Source: a virus
DNA: 23,896 nt
Direction: 5' to 3' (one strand)
IMG/VR virus record: IMGVR_UViG_3300046009_003603
Span: 1 to 23,896 of that record
The notes beneath the pieces are model-generated. The model was not told the DNA's origin, made no database searches, and worked only from the letters and a program-made list of their open reading frames with translations. How positions within the stretch are numbered: position 1 is the first letter of the stretch; every line of letters begins with the position of its first letter. Shown here one piece after another: positions 1 through 7,764 of this stretch. A program made the translations under genes and the position numbers.

Positions 1-384
1 TACGACATCAGGCCGACGCTTTTTCAGATACTCCACGGCGGCGGCCAGTGCCTGCTCGTCGTGGTACGGGATGTGGATGTCGCACAGAACGCCGACACGG
101 ATGCCGCACCCCAAGTCAAACGGCTCCCACTTCTTCGCCAGCGACGGCGGCAACTGCGGCTTTGTGCCTGCTTTACCCTTTGGCCGGAACAGCGACTTGT
201 CGGTCGTCTTCTTGCGGTGGTTGCTGCCGATCGCGCCGCGAATCCGTCTGATGGTGGCCCGTGCCTGCTCAATCGTACACTTGCATTCCTGGGCGATTCG
301 CTTGGCCAGCGTGCGGTTTGGTGCGTCGGGGAACTTGCGGCAGAGATTCTCAGCTGCCAGCCGCTGCGTTGTCTTCTGGGTCAT
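1..384 (-). CDS. HTH + calcineurin-like metallophosphoesterase, 3' end cut by window edge
   Basis: The first 128 residues are present and the frame is still open at base 1, so the C-terminal part lies outside. Residues about 10-50 look like a helix-turn-helix (TLAKRIAQECKCTIEQARAT), followed by a basic, Pro-rich linker. A metallophosphoesterase entry motif comes next: GVLCDIHIPYHD, with D102, H104 and H108 as likely first metal ligands, then PDVV where the family continues towards its GD motif. The ATG at 384 has a perfect AAGGAGG six bases upstream (397-391) and overlaps the upstream gene by 35 bases. From memory, this HTH-phosphoesterase pairing is common in planctomycete phage-like regions. 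Substrate and role are unknown; a DNA or nucleotide phosphodiesterase is possible. Confidence 0.85.
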   Translation of the reverse strand, partial: MTQKTTQRLAAENLCRKFPDAPNRTLAKRIAQECKCTIEQARATIRRIRGAIGSNHRKKTTDKSLFRPKGKAGTKPQLPPSLAKKWEPFDLGCGIRVGVLCDIHIPYHDEQALAAAVEYLKKRRPDVV

Positions 385-580
385 GCTGGGCCTCCTTGGT
401 TTGGCATGTGTAATCGTCACAGGCGAGGCAGCATCGCTCGAGCTGTCCGTGCCGGTATTTCGTGAGGGTGCAGATGACGTGCAGCGGGCAGCGGTAAACC
501 GGAACATGCACGCCACGAGTGCCGCAGAGCTTGCTGGGGACGTGTCGCCAGACTTCGCCGAGGTGGGTGCAGGGGGTCAT
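350..580 (-). CDS. Small Cys/His-rich putative zinc-binding protein
   Basis: A 76-residue protein with a C4xHLGE start, then C19, C31-PLH-x2-C37, and C50-C51-x2-C54, a pattern suited to one or two bound zinc ions. The C-terminal 20 residues are polar and probably disordered. The ATG at 580 overlaps the stop of the previous gene (ATGA), implying coupled translation. A similar CxHLGE/CPLHxxC arrangement is remembered in small proteins beside phosphoesterase genes in planctomycete phage-like regions, matching the next gene here. Function is unknown. Its position at the end of the tail block would fit a tail-tip accessory or a regulatory zinc protein. Confidence 0.75.
   Translation of the reverse strand: MTPCTHLGEVWRHVPSKLCGTRGVHVPVYRCPLHVICTLTKYRHGQLERCCLACDDYTCQTKEAQHDPEDNAAAGS
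391..397 (-). promoter_or_regulatory. Ribosome binding site for the metallophosphoesterase
   Basis: AAGGAGG lies six bases before the ATG at 384, inside the 3' end of the preceding gene. It fixes the start of the truncated downstream gene even though that start overlaps the preceding gene by 35 bases. Confidence 0.75.
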
Positions 581-1575
581 GTTTTGAACTGCGGGTCAAA
601 AACTAGGTCGTCCCAATATCTTGTGTCTTGCGGATTCGTGCGCCAAACAAAGTGAGTTCCGCCCGACAGCGGAAGCCTTTTAGATACGAACAAATTTCCG
701 TAATCGAAATAGGCGCAATTCAGGTATCGCCAATAGTCTGGCGTTGCCGTGCATTTAACCCAGCGGAAACCTCGGCTTGCCATGCTGGAAACTTCTTCTT
801 GGTAAACGGTTGAGCCGTTTAGCTTTAGCTCAATAAAAACCTGCGGCGTGTCTGGATACGCAAACGGAGCTGACTTTATCTTCATAGCTAGCTCGTGAGT
901 GCCCCACGGAATTTCAATCTCGTACAACGGCGTCACGTTTAGGCCGCTGGTAAATCCCGGTTTCCAGATGGTGTAGTACAGCCTAGGAGTTCCAAGGATT
1001 GGATACTCGCCCGCAAAGAACATCGCAGGCATCCGCAACTTAACCGCAACGCCATGCGTGATTACCTGCTGCAGCCCGAAGCTGGCGTCTTGGAATCTTA
1101 TCTTTGATTCGCCCATTCCAAAGTATTCGTTGCGTTCTGGCAGCAAAGGATTGGAACTTGTCCACAGATAAAACGGGGAGTATTCGCTTGGCGTTGTCAC
1201 TTTTATTTTGTATTCGTAGTCACGCTCATTCAGTGCTATTTGATTTGCAAAAGAATTTTCTCGCAAAAAATGCAGCGAGTTCCAATCTCCGGTCGCAGCC
1301 CACCCCTGCCAACCGCTGGTGCTGTCGTAAAGGTCAAATCCATCTGTCGGAAAATGATAAGAACGGCCTTGCCGATACCATCTTGTTATGTCGGCGGTTG
1401 TTACTGGATTTTGAGTGAAGAAAAAATGCGAGCTAGGCAATCCGCTGCTGATGTCGTGGTCCCACGTGTAGTTGTTTCGCTGGAAGTATTCGGCGCAGTT
1501 GCACCCGTTGTAGTTTGGCGGGTCGTCGTTGCCGGGTTTTGTTTGGCAACATCCGCATCCAAGTTTGCCGACCAT
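577..1575 (-). CDS. Putative tail-tip/fibre protein with Cys-rich N-terminus
   Basis: A 332-residue protein I do not recognise. Residues 6-28 hold a cluster of cysteines (CGCC and CNC separated by a Pro/Asn-rich stretch) that could bind metal or form disulfides. The rest is rich in aromatics, Gly and Asn, with alternating hydrophobic positions, which suggests a beta-sandwich or lectin-like body (for example TPRLYYTIWKPGF and FVWRTNPQDTRYWDD). No signal peptide or membrane segment is visible. The ATG at 1575 has AGGTGA just upstream. It follows three beta-rich structural-type genes, so a host-recognition or tail-tip role is inferred. Base composition looks slightly more AT-rich than in the head genes, as often seen for variable host-range genes. 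Confidence 0.75.
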   Translation of the reverse strand: MVGKLGCGCCQTKPGNDDPPNYNGCNCAEYFQRNNYTWDHDISSGLPSSHFFFTQNPVTTADITRWYRQGRSYHFPTDGFDLYDSTSGWQGWAATGDWNSLHFLRENSFANQIALNERDYEYKIKVTTPSEYSPFYLWTSSNPLLPERNEYFGMGESKIRFQDASFGLQQVITHGVAVKLRMPAMFFAGEYPILGTPRLYYTIWKPGFTSGLNVTPLYEIEIPWGTHELAMKIKSAPFAYPDTPQVFIELKLNGSTVYQEEVSSMASRGFRWVKCTATPDYWRYLNCAYFDYGNLFVSKRLPLSGGTHFVWRTNPQDTRYWDDLVFDPQFKT

Positions 1576-1582
1576 TCGTCAC

Positions 1583-2005
1583 CTATGTAGCAAAGTAAAG
1601 GCCGGACACGGCGTCAAAGTCCAGCGTAAACGTCTGGCCGCTGGCAACTGTGACGCTGTAGCCGTAGTCGAGATAGCCAATCAGCTCGTCGTTGGTCGCC
1701 GTGTCGTTGTAAAAGACCGCATAGCGGAATGGGCCGATGCTCCCGCCGCTGGCCGTGAAAGTGACGTCCGTGGCAATGAGGGTGTATAAGCCGCTGGACT
1801 GGGCCGAACTCGTTACGGGCACCGTCGCCCCACCGGACGTGTATCCATTGGCCGTTGACAGCTCGCCGCTGATGTCGCTTTTCTGCGTGTTGCTTAGACT
1901 TGGTGCCGTGTTGGTCAGCAGCACCTTCAGCGTGTCGCTGCCGAGGTTGTGCTTCTTTTCGTGAATCGCTTCAACGAAGCTGTAGAACTTGGTCAGTGTT
2001 GGCAT
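1583..2005 (-). CDS. Small phage tail/structural protein
   Basis: A 140-residue protein. Its N-terminus (FYSFVEAIHEKKHNLGS, then LKVLLTNTAPS) is a pattern remembered from many phage tail-region proteins. The remainder is Gly/Thr/Ser-rich beta sequence ending FTLDFDAVSGLYFAT. The start two bases after the previous stop lacks a good ribosome binding site, so it is probably translated by reinitiation. It has no membrane or signal segment. A structural part of the tail tip or fibre base is likely, but the exact role is unknown. Confidence 0.8.
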   Translation of the reverse strand: MPTLTKFYSFVEAIHEKKHNLGSDTLKVLLTNTAPSLSNTQKSDISGELSTANGYTSGGATVPVTSSAQSSGLYTLIATDVTFTASGGSIGPFRYAVFYNDTATNDELIGYLDYGYSVTVASGQTFTLDFDAVSGLYFAT

Positions 2006-2007
2006 TG

Positions 2008-2892
2008 TTAAGCCGGGCCGCTGCCCGTTCCTGTTCCAGTGAAGTTGACGTTGTAGAATTGCCCAGTGCTGACGGCAGGCGTGATTGTGCTGGTATCAAT
2101 CGCCTCGGCGACCTTGCCGCCTGAACCGCTCCCCGTTCCCGGCCCGACCGTCGAGCCTTCATCGTTGCAGTCTTCGCTGACGATGTGCCACTTGCCATCG
2201 ATCACACTGGCCAGCCCGTAGCGGTCGCCCGTTGCACAGGCCGCAGACGTGGCCCAGTTGTGGACCTTGACGGCAAGTGTGCTGGCCGCAAGCTGGTCGT
2301 TCGATGTGTTCCTCGTGATAATCGTGCAGGTCGCCGAACCCATCAGCGAACCGACGCGGCCGGGGATGCCGCCGCTTGGTGCCTGAATCATCAGCGTTGA
2401 AAACGGAATCAGCCGCGCCAGTGCGACCTTGTTCGTGGAATCGGCAACGTCTTCAATCAGCACCTGAAAATAAGGCTTGCCGCTGGGATAGCTGCGTGCC
2501 TTAAATCCGTCGATGCCGTACCAGTCACGAGCCGATGGACTGTCTGCCGAATCGTAGACGACCTTGACCAGCGGGCCGGATTGCAGAGCGCCATACTTGC
2601 CAGCCTCGACGGCGATGCCGCCGTTGGCCATGAATGACGAACCGGGACCGCCATCGGCAACGCCCGGCTTTTTAACTTTCAGCACCTCGCGGCCGCCGAT
2701 TGTCACCGTGCCGTTTACTCGCACGATGCCATAGGCCGGAACCGTCTCGCCGGTGTCGTTATAGAACGTCGTGCTGTCCGGCGACTCCTCGTAGAACTGC
2801 GAGCCGCGACGGCTGTGCGTGCCCTGCCGCATCTTGGAATGCTTGGCGACCCACTCAGCAGACTTCTGATCGAGAACGTAGCGGCGAGGCAC
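2008..2892 (-). CDS. Putative phage structural protein with Gly/Ser-rich linker
   Basis: A 294-residue protein with a basic N-terminal 35 residues (RRYVLDQKSAEW to HSRRGSQFYEE). A beta-rich core follows, including VPAYGIVRVNG, typical of small jelly-roll or decoration-type folds. A Gly/Ser-rich stretch near 250-262 leads into a short threonine-rich tail. The start is GTG at 2892, with GAAGGG about eight bases upstream and the previous stop three bases away. It sits among tail-tip genes, downstream of the tape measure. The VPAYGIVRV-type motif is remembered from planctomycete phage proteins. It is probably a virion protein; the function is not identified. Confidence 0.75.
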   Translation of the reverse strand: MPRRYVLDQKSAEWVAKHSKMRQGTHSRRGSQFYEESPDSTTFYNDTGETVPAYGIVRVNGTVTIGGREVLKVKKPGVADGGPGSSFMANGGIAVEAGKYGALQSGPLVKVVYDSADSPSARDWYGIDGFKARSYPSGKPYFQVLIEDVADSTNKVALARLIPFSTLMIQAPSGGIPGRVGSLMGSATCTIITRNTSNDQLAASTLAVKVHNWATSAACATGDRYGLASVIDGKWHIVSEDCNDEGSTVGPGTGSGSGGKVAEAIDTSTITPAVSTGQFYNVNFTGTGTGSGPA

Positions 2893-2894
2893 GT

Positions 2895-3512
2895 TTAGCC
2901 CTTCACGGTTGGAAGCATGTAGAGCTTCATAATGCGGCCGATGACTGCCGTGCCAGTGCCGGAATCGGTGATCGCAATCGTGACGCGGATGTCCAGCTCG
3001 TCACCGGCAGTCAGGCCAGTCGGGTCGATGGTGAATGCCTTGTCCGCAGCGGTCAGGCTGTTGATGGTCGTGGCCGAAGTGCTGACAAGGTCGCTGCCCA
3101 CCAGCCCGGTGTTGTCGTTCTTTTTGTAGGCCTCGAAGTCAATCGTGGCAGTGCCGTTGGCAACGGTCGTTTTCATTCCAGCCCACGCAACAGCGCTGAT
3201 AAGCTGGCCGCTGACGTAGTTGTGCGGCAGACGGTAGGTGAACCGTGCCCGCTGCGTTGCCGTTGTGTTCTTGGCGTCGCTGGTCTGGACGACAACGGCA
3301 TCAGTTCCGAACGTGCCGATAATCAGGCCGAGGTCGTCGCTGCTGGCCGATGTCGGCAGGTTGGTCTGGAACGCATCATGGACTCGTAGCAGCTCCAGCG
3401 GGATGTTGTCCTTCAGCTGTTCACTTGCCAGCTTGCTGCGTTCGATGGCGGCCGAGGCTGCGATCTGGCTGTTTGCGATTTCGCCTGATGGAATGAGTAC
3501 AGTGATCGGCAT
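2895..3512 (-). CDS. Beta-rich tail/fibre-like protein
   Basis: A 205-residue protein. The N-terminal 45 residues are helical and polar (SGEIANSQIAASAAIERSKL), like the stalk at the start of many phage fibre or connector subunits. The rest is beta-rich with Thr/Ser repeats and a ligand-fold-like region (VSGQLISAVAWAGMKTTV). The ATG at 3512 has a clear AAGGAG upstream. No catalytic motif is visible. Its place in the tail-tip block supports a structural or receptor-contact role, which is inferred only. Confidence 0.8.
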   Translation of the reverse strand: MPITVLIPSGEIANSQIAASAAIERSKLASEQLKDNIPLELLRVHDAFQTNLPTSASSDDLGLIIGTFGTDAVVVQTSDAKNTTATQRARFTYRLPHNYVSGQLISAVAWAGMKTTVANGTATIDFEAYKKNDNTGLVGSDLVSTSATTINSLTAADKAFTIDPTGLTAGDELDIRVTIAITDSGTGTAVIGRIMKLYMLPTVKG

Positions 3513-3530
3513 TTGTTTATTCTCCTTAGA

Positions 3531-4445
3531 TTAGAATCCCATGCTGCCGAAACTGACATCGGCAAACACAGGGAACAGCAGGTAATTCGCTTCGACGCTC
3601 AAGGCGTCTTTCGGGTGGACTTTTTCTGTGCCGTCTTCGTTCAGCAAAACCGGCTTGGTAACTGGCTTGCCTTCTTCGTCGGTTGCCCTGCGGTAGAAAA
3701 CAGCGCTTGTTCCAAACGGGTCGGCGTCTTTGATTCGATAGCCCTCGTGACGGACTCGCTTGTACCACGCCTCGACTGGCTCGCACTGGTACGGCTTGCG
3801 TGCGTGTATCTCAACGCTGACGCTCCAGAACGGGACTTCGTTGTCGTCTTGGTCGGTGTAGAACTGTTCGTCGGCGCTGATGTTTGCGATTCGCAGCGTG
3901 CCAGGTGGAAAGCCGAGAAAGGTGTCGCTGTTCACGCAGTCGATGAAAAGGTAAAAGCTGGCCGGGTCGAACGTGCCGAAGTTCTTCTGTAGCCGCACGC
4001 CGAGGTCGCTGATCGGTCTGGTGATGCCCTCAATCGGCTCGCCGTTGGCCGTGGCGATTGCCTTGCCTTCCACGTCGTCTTCGATTGGCTCTTCGCTGGT
4101 GATCGTGAAATAGCTGATCACGGTCGGCTGTGTCAGCGGTGACTGGTTGGCGTCGTTCTCGTCGCCTTCCTTGTAGGGCATGCTCTGATAGTCGGCGCTG
4201 ACTTCGTAGTGCAGCGGCCCCCGCCTGCTGATGTCAATGCCCATGCAGCGCAGCTGGCGGAAGTACGGATGTCGGCTCTTTTCATACGGGACTCGAACGT
4301 CGGCTCGCACGATGCCTTCGTTGTCACCGACATCATTACAAAAGGCGTTGAACCGCAGCTGAGCCGAGGCGGTCGTGAATCCCTTGTCGTCAACGCTTGT
4401 TTTGACTCCGCTGCTAAACAGCAGGTCGACGTGCTGCACTGCCAT
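3531..4445 (-). CDS. Distal tail/baseplate-like structural protein
   Basis: A 304-residue, beta-rich acidic protein with no signal peptide, membrane segment or catalytic motif. It follows the tape measure gene directly, the place where siphoviruses usually encode the distal tail protein. A sequence match to Dit or lambda gpM/gpL is not evident. Mixed short strands and charged loops (DQDDNEVPFWSVSVEIHARK) fit a ring-forming tail protein. The ATG at 4445 has GGAGGG upstream and lies three bases after the tape measure stop. The position-based role is an inference. Confidence 0.8.
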   Translation of the reverse strand: MAVQHVDLLFSSGVKTSVDDKGFTTASAQLRFNAFCNDVGDNEGIVRADVRVPYEKSRHPYFRQLRCMGIDISRRGPLHYEVSADYQSMPYKEGDENDANQSPLTQPTVISYFTITSEEPIEDDVEGKAIATANGEPIEGITRPISDLGVRLQKNFGTFDPASFYLFIDCVNSDTFLGFPPGTLRIANISADEQFYTDQDDNEVPFWSVSVEIHARKPYQCEPVEAWYKRVRHEGYRIKDADPFGTSAVFYRRATDEEGKPVTKPVLLNEDGTEKVHPKDALSVEANYLLFPVFADVSFGSMGF

Positions 4446-4448
4446 CGT

Positions 4449-6071
4449 TTAGCCCTCCACAATTGCAAGTTCTGTGACGCCGCGACGTTTCTGCAGGTCG
4501 AGCTGCTCACGCTGCAACCTTTCGATTTCTGCCGTCAGTTCCGCCGTCTTCTCGGTGGCCTTGGCAACACGGTCGCCGCCGCCAGTGCTGACGCGGGACA
4601 GCAGCCGGGACTGCATCGCCTGCAGCGGTGCGGTTGCCGATATTTGCTTGTCTACTGCTGGTTTGTTTGCCTGCTTTTGCAGTTCGGCTTCTTTCTTGGC
4701 TTTTTCTTCCAGTTCCTTGTTTTGTTCTGAAATGGCTCGGCCTTGCTCAATAGCTTCTTCGCTGATGCCTCGCTGTGCGGCAGCGAACTCTTGCGCTGCT
4801 TGCGTTCCTTGCGTCAATTCAATGTTGCGCTGCCGCAGGTTGTTGAGATAATCCTCATCCCGCTTGGCCTGATCCTCCATCGCTTTTTGAGTGTCTTCAA
4901 TTGATTTTTTCAATTCCGCATAAGCGGCCGCCTCTGCGTTTCGCGTCTCTTCAATTGAAGCTCGCATTTCGTCGCGGCCTTCCTGCTCGATTCGGAACCG
5001 CTCCTCGGCCTCGGCACGTGTGGCCCGCAGGTTCTCAAGCTCCATTCGCTGCGCTTCGGTGACGCCATCGGCGTTGAACATTTCCTCAACCCGTCGCCGT
5101 TCATTTTCGCCTGGGTTATTCATTTCGCGGATTTCCGCCCGCATGCGGTTAAGTTCTTCCTCTGCCGTTTTGCTTGCTGCTTGTCGCTGCTGTTCTAATT
5201 CCAGCTTTTGCCGTGCTGCCTTGACTTGTTCGTTTTCAACTTCAAGCTGCTGGTCCAGTTGGTTTTTTTGCTCTTGCAGAGCTTTAAGTCTTTTTTCTTC
5301 CTCGGTCAAAATGTTTTCGACAATCTGCTGATCTTCGTTGTTGTTGTACAGTCCGCCTGTAACGCTTTCCGCTAATGCGTTGACGCGGCCGCCAAAACTG
5401 TTGGCCGCTTCTTCTTGCGTCTTTCGCATTTCCTCGACTAGCTTTTGCTGGGCTTCCAGCTTGACCACAATTTCGGCCTGCGCCGCTTTCAGCATCTCCT
5501 CGCGGATGACGCGGTCGCTCTGCAAGTTGGCGATCTGAATCTGAACGTCGAGCTGTTCTTTTTGTTTTTTCAGGTTGAAGTCAACCTGTTGCTGATGCTG
5601 CTCCATCAACCGGTTCATTTTCATCTGCCAGCCAGCCGATCCGGTTATGTATTCGACGATCGGTTTGGCGGCCTCGGCAATTCCCCTTGCCCGGTTCAGT
5701 CCATCGCCCAATGAATTGGCAAACTCAGTAGCCGATTCACCGAACCCAGGACCGCTTTGCATTTCCTGCTGAGCTTGTGCGGCCTTCTCTGTTTGCTTGG
5801 CAAGTTCCTCTGCAGCACTAGCCGCTTCTTTAGCCGCTTCAATCTGCTGCTTTAGTGCCATTGCAGAATTGATCGTCTCTTCGGCAAATCCCATCTCGGA
5901 CAGCTTAAACCGCTCGGCCGCTTCGGCTCCCTGCTCCAACGCAATCAGCTGCTCCTTCAGCTTGCTGATGTACTTATTCTCATTGTCGACGAGCTTCTGC
6001 GTCACCTTGTCCATGACAGGCGTGGCGTTATCCACGCCGTTCAGCACAATCTCGACCGATTCAGCAGCCAT
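4449..6071 (-). CDS. Tail tape measure protein (short, coiled coil)
   Basis: A 540-residue, almost wholly helical protein dominated by Glu, Ala, Gln, Lys and Arg heptads (about 150-470), as expected for the ruler that sets tail length. It lies directly after the tail assembly chaperone pair, its standard place. The ATG at 6071 overlaps the preceding stop (TAATG) and has AGGCGG nearby; an upstream in-frame start at 6146 would read back through the chaperone gene and is not used. Residues 38-92 and 412-466 share a degenerate repeat (L-x2-Q...QG-x2-AA-x2-F...G-x2-EE-x-I). There is no obvious membrane segment and no lytic domain. At roughly 1.5 angstrom per residue it would predict a tail near 80 nm. 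Confidence 0.88.
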   Translation of the reverse strand: MAAESVEIVLNGVDNATPVMDKVTQKLVDNENKYISKLKEQLIALEQGAEAAERFKLSEMGFAEETINSAMALKQQIEAAKEAASAAEELAKQTEKAAQAQQEMQSGPGFGESATEFANSLGDGLNRARGIAEAAKPIVEYITGSAGWQMKMNRLMEQHQQQVDFNLKKQKEQLDVQIQIANLQSDRVIREEMLKAAQAEIVVKLEAQQKLVEEMRKTQEEAANSFGGRVNALAESVTGGLYNNNEDQQIVENILTEEEKRLKALQEQKNQLDQQLEVENEQVKAARQKLELEQQRQAASKTAEEELNRMRAEIREMNNPGENERRRVEEMFNADGVTEAQRMELENLRATRAEAEERFRIEQEGRDEMRASIEETRNAEAAAYAELKKSIEDTQKAMEDQAKRDEDYLNNLRQRNIELTQGTQAAQEFAAAQRGISEEAIEQGRAISEQNKELEEKAKKEAELQKQANKPAVDKQISATAPLQAMQSRLLSRVSTGGGDRVAKATEKTAELTAEIERLQREQLDLQKRRGVTELAIVEG

Positions 6072-6783
6072 TACATCCGCCTGTAGGCTTCCGCTTCCGC
6101 TCGGTTTTGCTCCGACCGGAAGCACTCGTAAAACGACACAAACCACGCCGATTGATCCAGCACACCGCCAGCCACCGGCGGCAGTCCCTGCTTCATGAGG
6201 TCCGCCATCCGAATGGCCCTGAGCAGGCCGCGATCAATCATTTCCTTCGGGCATCCGGTTAGTTCGACGTAACCGCTCTGCCCGCACTCGTCACACCCGG
6301 CTTCGTTGCAGCTGCTGCAGGCAATCGACACGCTGGCCACTTCAGTTGGCCGGTCGTGGCATTTGCCCGCCGTGCAGCTACCGCACAGCAGCCCCTGCCG
6401 GATCAGGGCTGCGACGCGGAGTTTTTTTCGTCGGCCTTGCTCGTGCTGCCGCCTGCCAGAACCTTGCGAAACACCTCATAGGCTTCGGACGTGGTGAACA
6501 CGTCGCGAAGTGCCTCACGGGTGTAGGGAATCTCGCCACCCGTTGCCGGGTCTCGAAAGTTCCGCCAGCCCGTGATGACTTCGCTCAGCCCCTGCTCAAG
6601 TGCCTCGTAAAATTCCCTCGTGCTGCCAGCCTTTGGCGCTTCGTCCAGCAGCTGGCCGAGGCGTTCCTGCCGTCGCATCGAAAGTGCGACCGTGTAAATC
6701 GTCGGCCGCTGGTCTTCTGGTTTGTCCATGTCCCAGTCGAGAACGATTGGGAATCGCTCGCCGGGTTCCAATGCTCGCCCCAT
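6071..6783 (-). CDS. Tail assembly chaperone, long form made by -1 frameshift (gpGT-like)
   Basis: Reading in zero frame from 6783 and slipping back one base at the A AAA AAC heptamer (6427-6421) gives a 237-residue fusion with no intervening stop. Residues 1-120 match the short chaperone. The extension begins LRVAALIRQGLLCGSC and carries a Cys-rich region (CGSCTAGKC, then CSSCNEAGCDECGQSGY), likely a zinc-binding treble- or ribbon-type fold, then a helical tail ending AEAYRRM. In lambda the equivalent gpGT recruits tail tube subunits to the tape measure. The extension frame has no good start of its own; its first candidate is a GTG at 6340 without a ribosome binding site. The stop overlaps the tape measure ATG. 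Confidence 0.85.
6388..6427 (-). promoter_or_regulatory. -1 programmed ribosomal frameshift signal
   Basis: The minus strand reads A AAA AAC at 6427-6421, with AAA (Lys) and AAC (Asn) as zero-frame codons, the classic X XXY YYZ arrangement. After an 8-nt spacer comes a hairpin at 6412-6388: GCAGCCC pairs perfectly with GGGCTGC, extended by TG/CA with one bulged G and a six-base loop. The zero-frame TGA lies at the stem top. Spacer length and stem strength fit known bacterial -1 signals. Confidence 0.9.
6403..6783 (-). CDS. Tail assembly chaperone, short form (gpG-like)
   Basis: A 126-residue soluble helical protein with an acidic N-terminal part (EPGERFPIVLDWDMDKPED) and helices containing RRQERLGQLLDEA and FYEALEQGLSEVITGW. 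It lies between the tail tube and tape measure genes, where lambda gene G sits. The ATG at 6783 has AGGAGG five to six bases upstream. The last codons contain the frameshift site, and the TGA at 6405-6403 lies inside the downstream hairpin, so most ribosomes should end here and a minority make the long form. It probably coats the tape measure during tail assembly. Confidence 0.88.
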   Translation of the reverse strand: MGRALEPGERFPIVLDWDMDKPEDQRPTIYTVALSMRRQERLGQLLDEAPKAGSTREFYEALEQGLSEVITGWRNFRDPATGGEIPYTREALRDVFTTSEAYEVFRKVLAGGSTSKADEKNSASQP

Positions 6784-6810
6784 TGGTTCCTCCTAGTTAA
6801 GTATGTTTGA

Positions 6811-7746
6811 TTACGGTGCTGAGAAAGTAAACGAAAGCTCATCGTTGCCAGCCGCTGCCGACTTGTTGCACTGGAACGTAATCTCATCGGTGACCACGCC
6901 GTTGCGGTCGCCGATGGCTACGTTGGTCCGCTGCAGTTTGGGTGCTGCAATGGCAAACTTGTCGGTTGCGTTTTCAAGGTCGAAAGCCAACGCTTCCTCG
7001 GTCATGCTGGTCCAGATGTCGTAGTTGTCCTTTGTGCCGTCCAGTTCCATTTCTGGGTTGATGGTTCCGGTCACGGATCGGTCGGTGATGATGGCGGCAG
7101 CGTAGCCGGTGCCGTCCGTGTTGGTTGCACACTCCCGCAGGACGACCGTGTTGCCGGCGTCGATGGTCATCGACTGCCAGCAAGGCGACCAACTGCCGAT
7201 GGTGAACGTGGCGTTGCCGACCCGCAGCGGCAGGGCCGTTGGGTAGGTTGGTGCCAGAAGCGAGACGGCCGAGTTGCCGACAAAGACGCCGGTGAACGTC
7301 CAGTTGATGCTGGCGATCTTGCCAGTCTCAAAGGTCATACTGAACGTCCCGGCACAGCCTCGCATCAGCAGGCGGTTGCCGTCGATGTAGGCTCCGATGG
7401 TCAGCGTCTTGACGTTGCTGCCTGGCGTTTCTGACTTCGGCGTGAACACGCCACCGGCCGCAGTCCAGCCGCAGGCAGGCAGAAAGGTCGACGCCCAGCC
7501 GGGAACAGTTCCCGAGCCAGTGCCGTAGACTTCGGTCCTGAATGTGCAGGTGCCGCCGTACAGTTCCGGCACGGCTGGCAGGCTTGAGAAGCTGCCTTGA
7601 CTTGGACGCGGCGTCATCGCAATTGTCGGCGTCATCGTCAGGTCAAAGACGTTGAACGCAGCATCGGCAGCGACGAGGCTTTCGGCACTTCCGCTAGTGA
7701 CTTCAATCTTGGCAGCAAGGACGCTTTTTCGGCGAAGTAGTGGCAT
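6811..7746 (-). CDS. Major tail tube protein
   Basis: A 311-residue, Gly/Thr-rich beta protein encoded just before the tail assembly chaperone, the usual place for the tube subunit. An N-terminal basic start (MPLLRRKSVLAAKIEV) is followed by GSAESL, a lead-in remembered from siphophage tail tube proteins. The length exceeds simple tube subunits of about 150-250 residues, so it probably carries an inserted or appended beta domain. The ATG at 7746 has AAGGAG upstream. Together with the absence of a sheath gene it points to a non-contractile tail. The identification rests on position and fold character, not a close sequence match. Confidence 0.8.
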   Translation of the reverse strand: MPLLRRKSVLAAKIEVTSGSAESLVAADAAFNVFDLTMTPTIAMTPRPSQGSFSSLPAVPELYGGTCTFRTEVYGTGSGTVPGWASTFLPACGWTAAGGVFTPKSETPGSNVKTLTIGAYIDGNRLLMRGCAGTFSMTFETGKIASINWTFTGVFVGNSAVSLLAPTYPTALPLRVGNATFTIGSWSPCWQSMTIDAGNTVVLRECATNTDGTGYAAAIITDRSVTGTINPEMELDGTKDNYDIWTSMTEEALAFDLENATDKFAIAAPKLQRTNVAIGDRNGVVTDEITFQCNKSAAAGNDELSFTFSAP

Positions 7747-7764
7747 GGGGATCTCCTTATGTGG

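Noticed and set aside
6071-6340. Independent 89-residue zinc-finger gene starting at GTG 6340
   Set aside because: It has no ribosome binding site, and the frame is open upstream to the slippery heptamer, so it is better read as the -1 extension of the chaperone.
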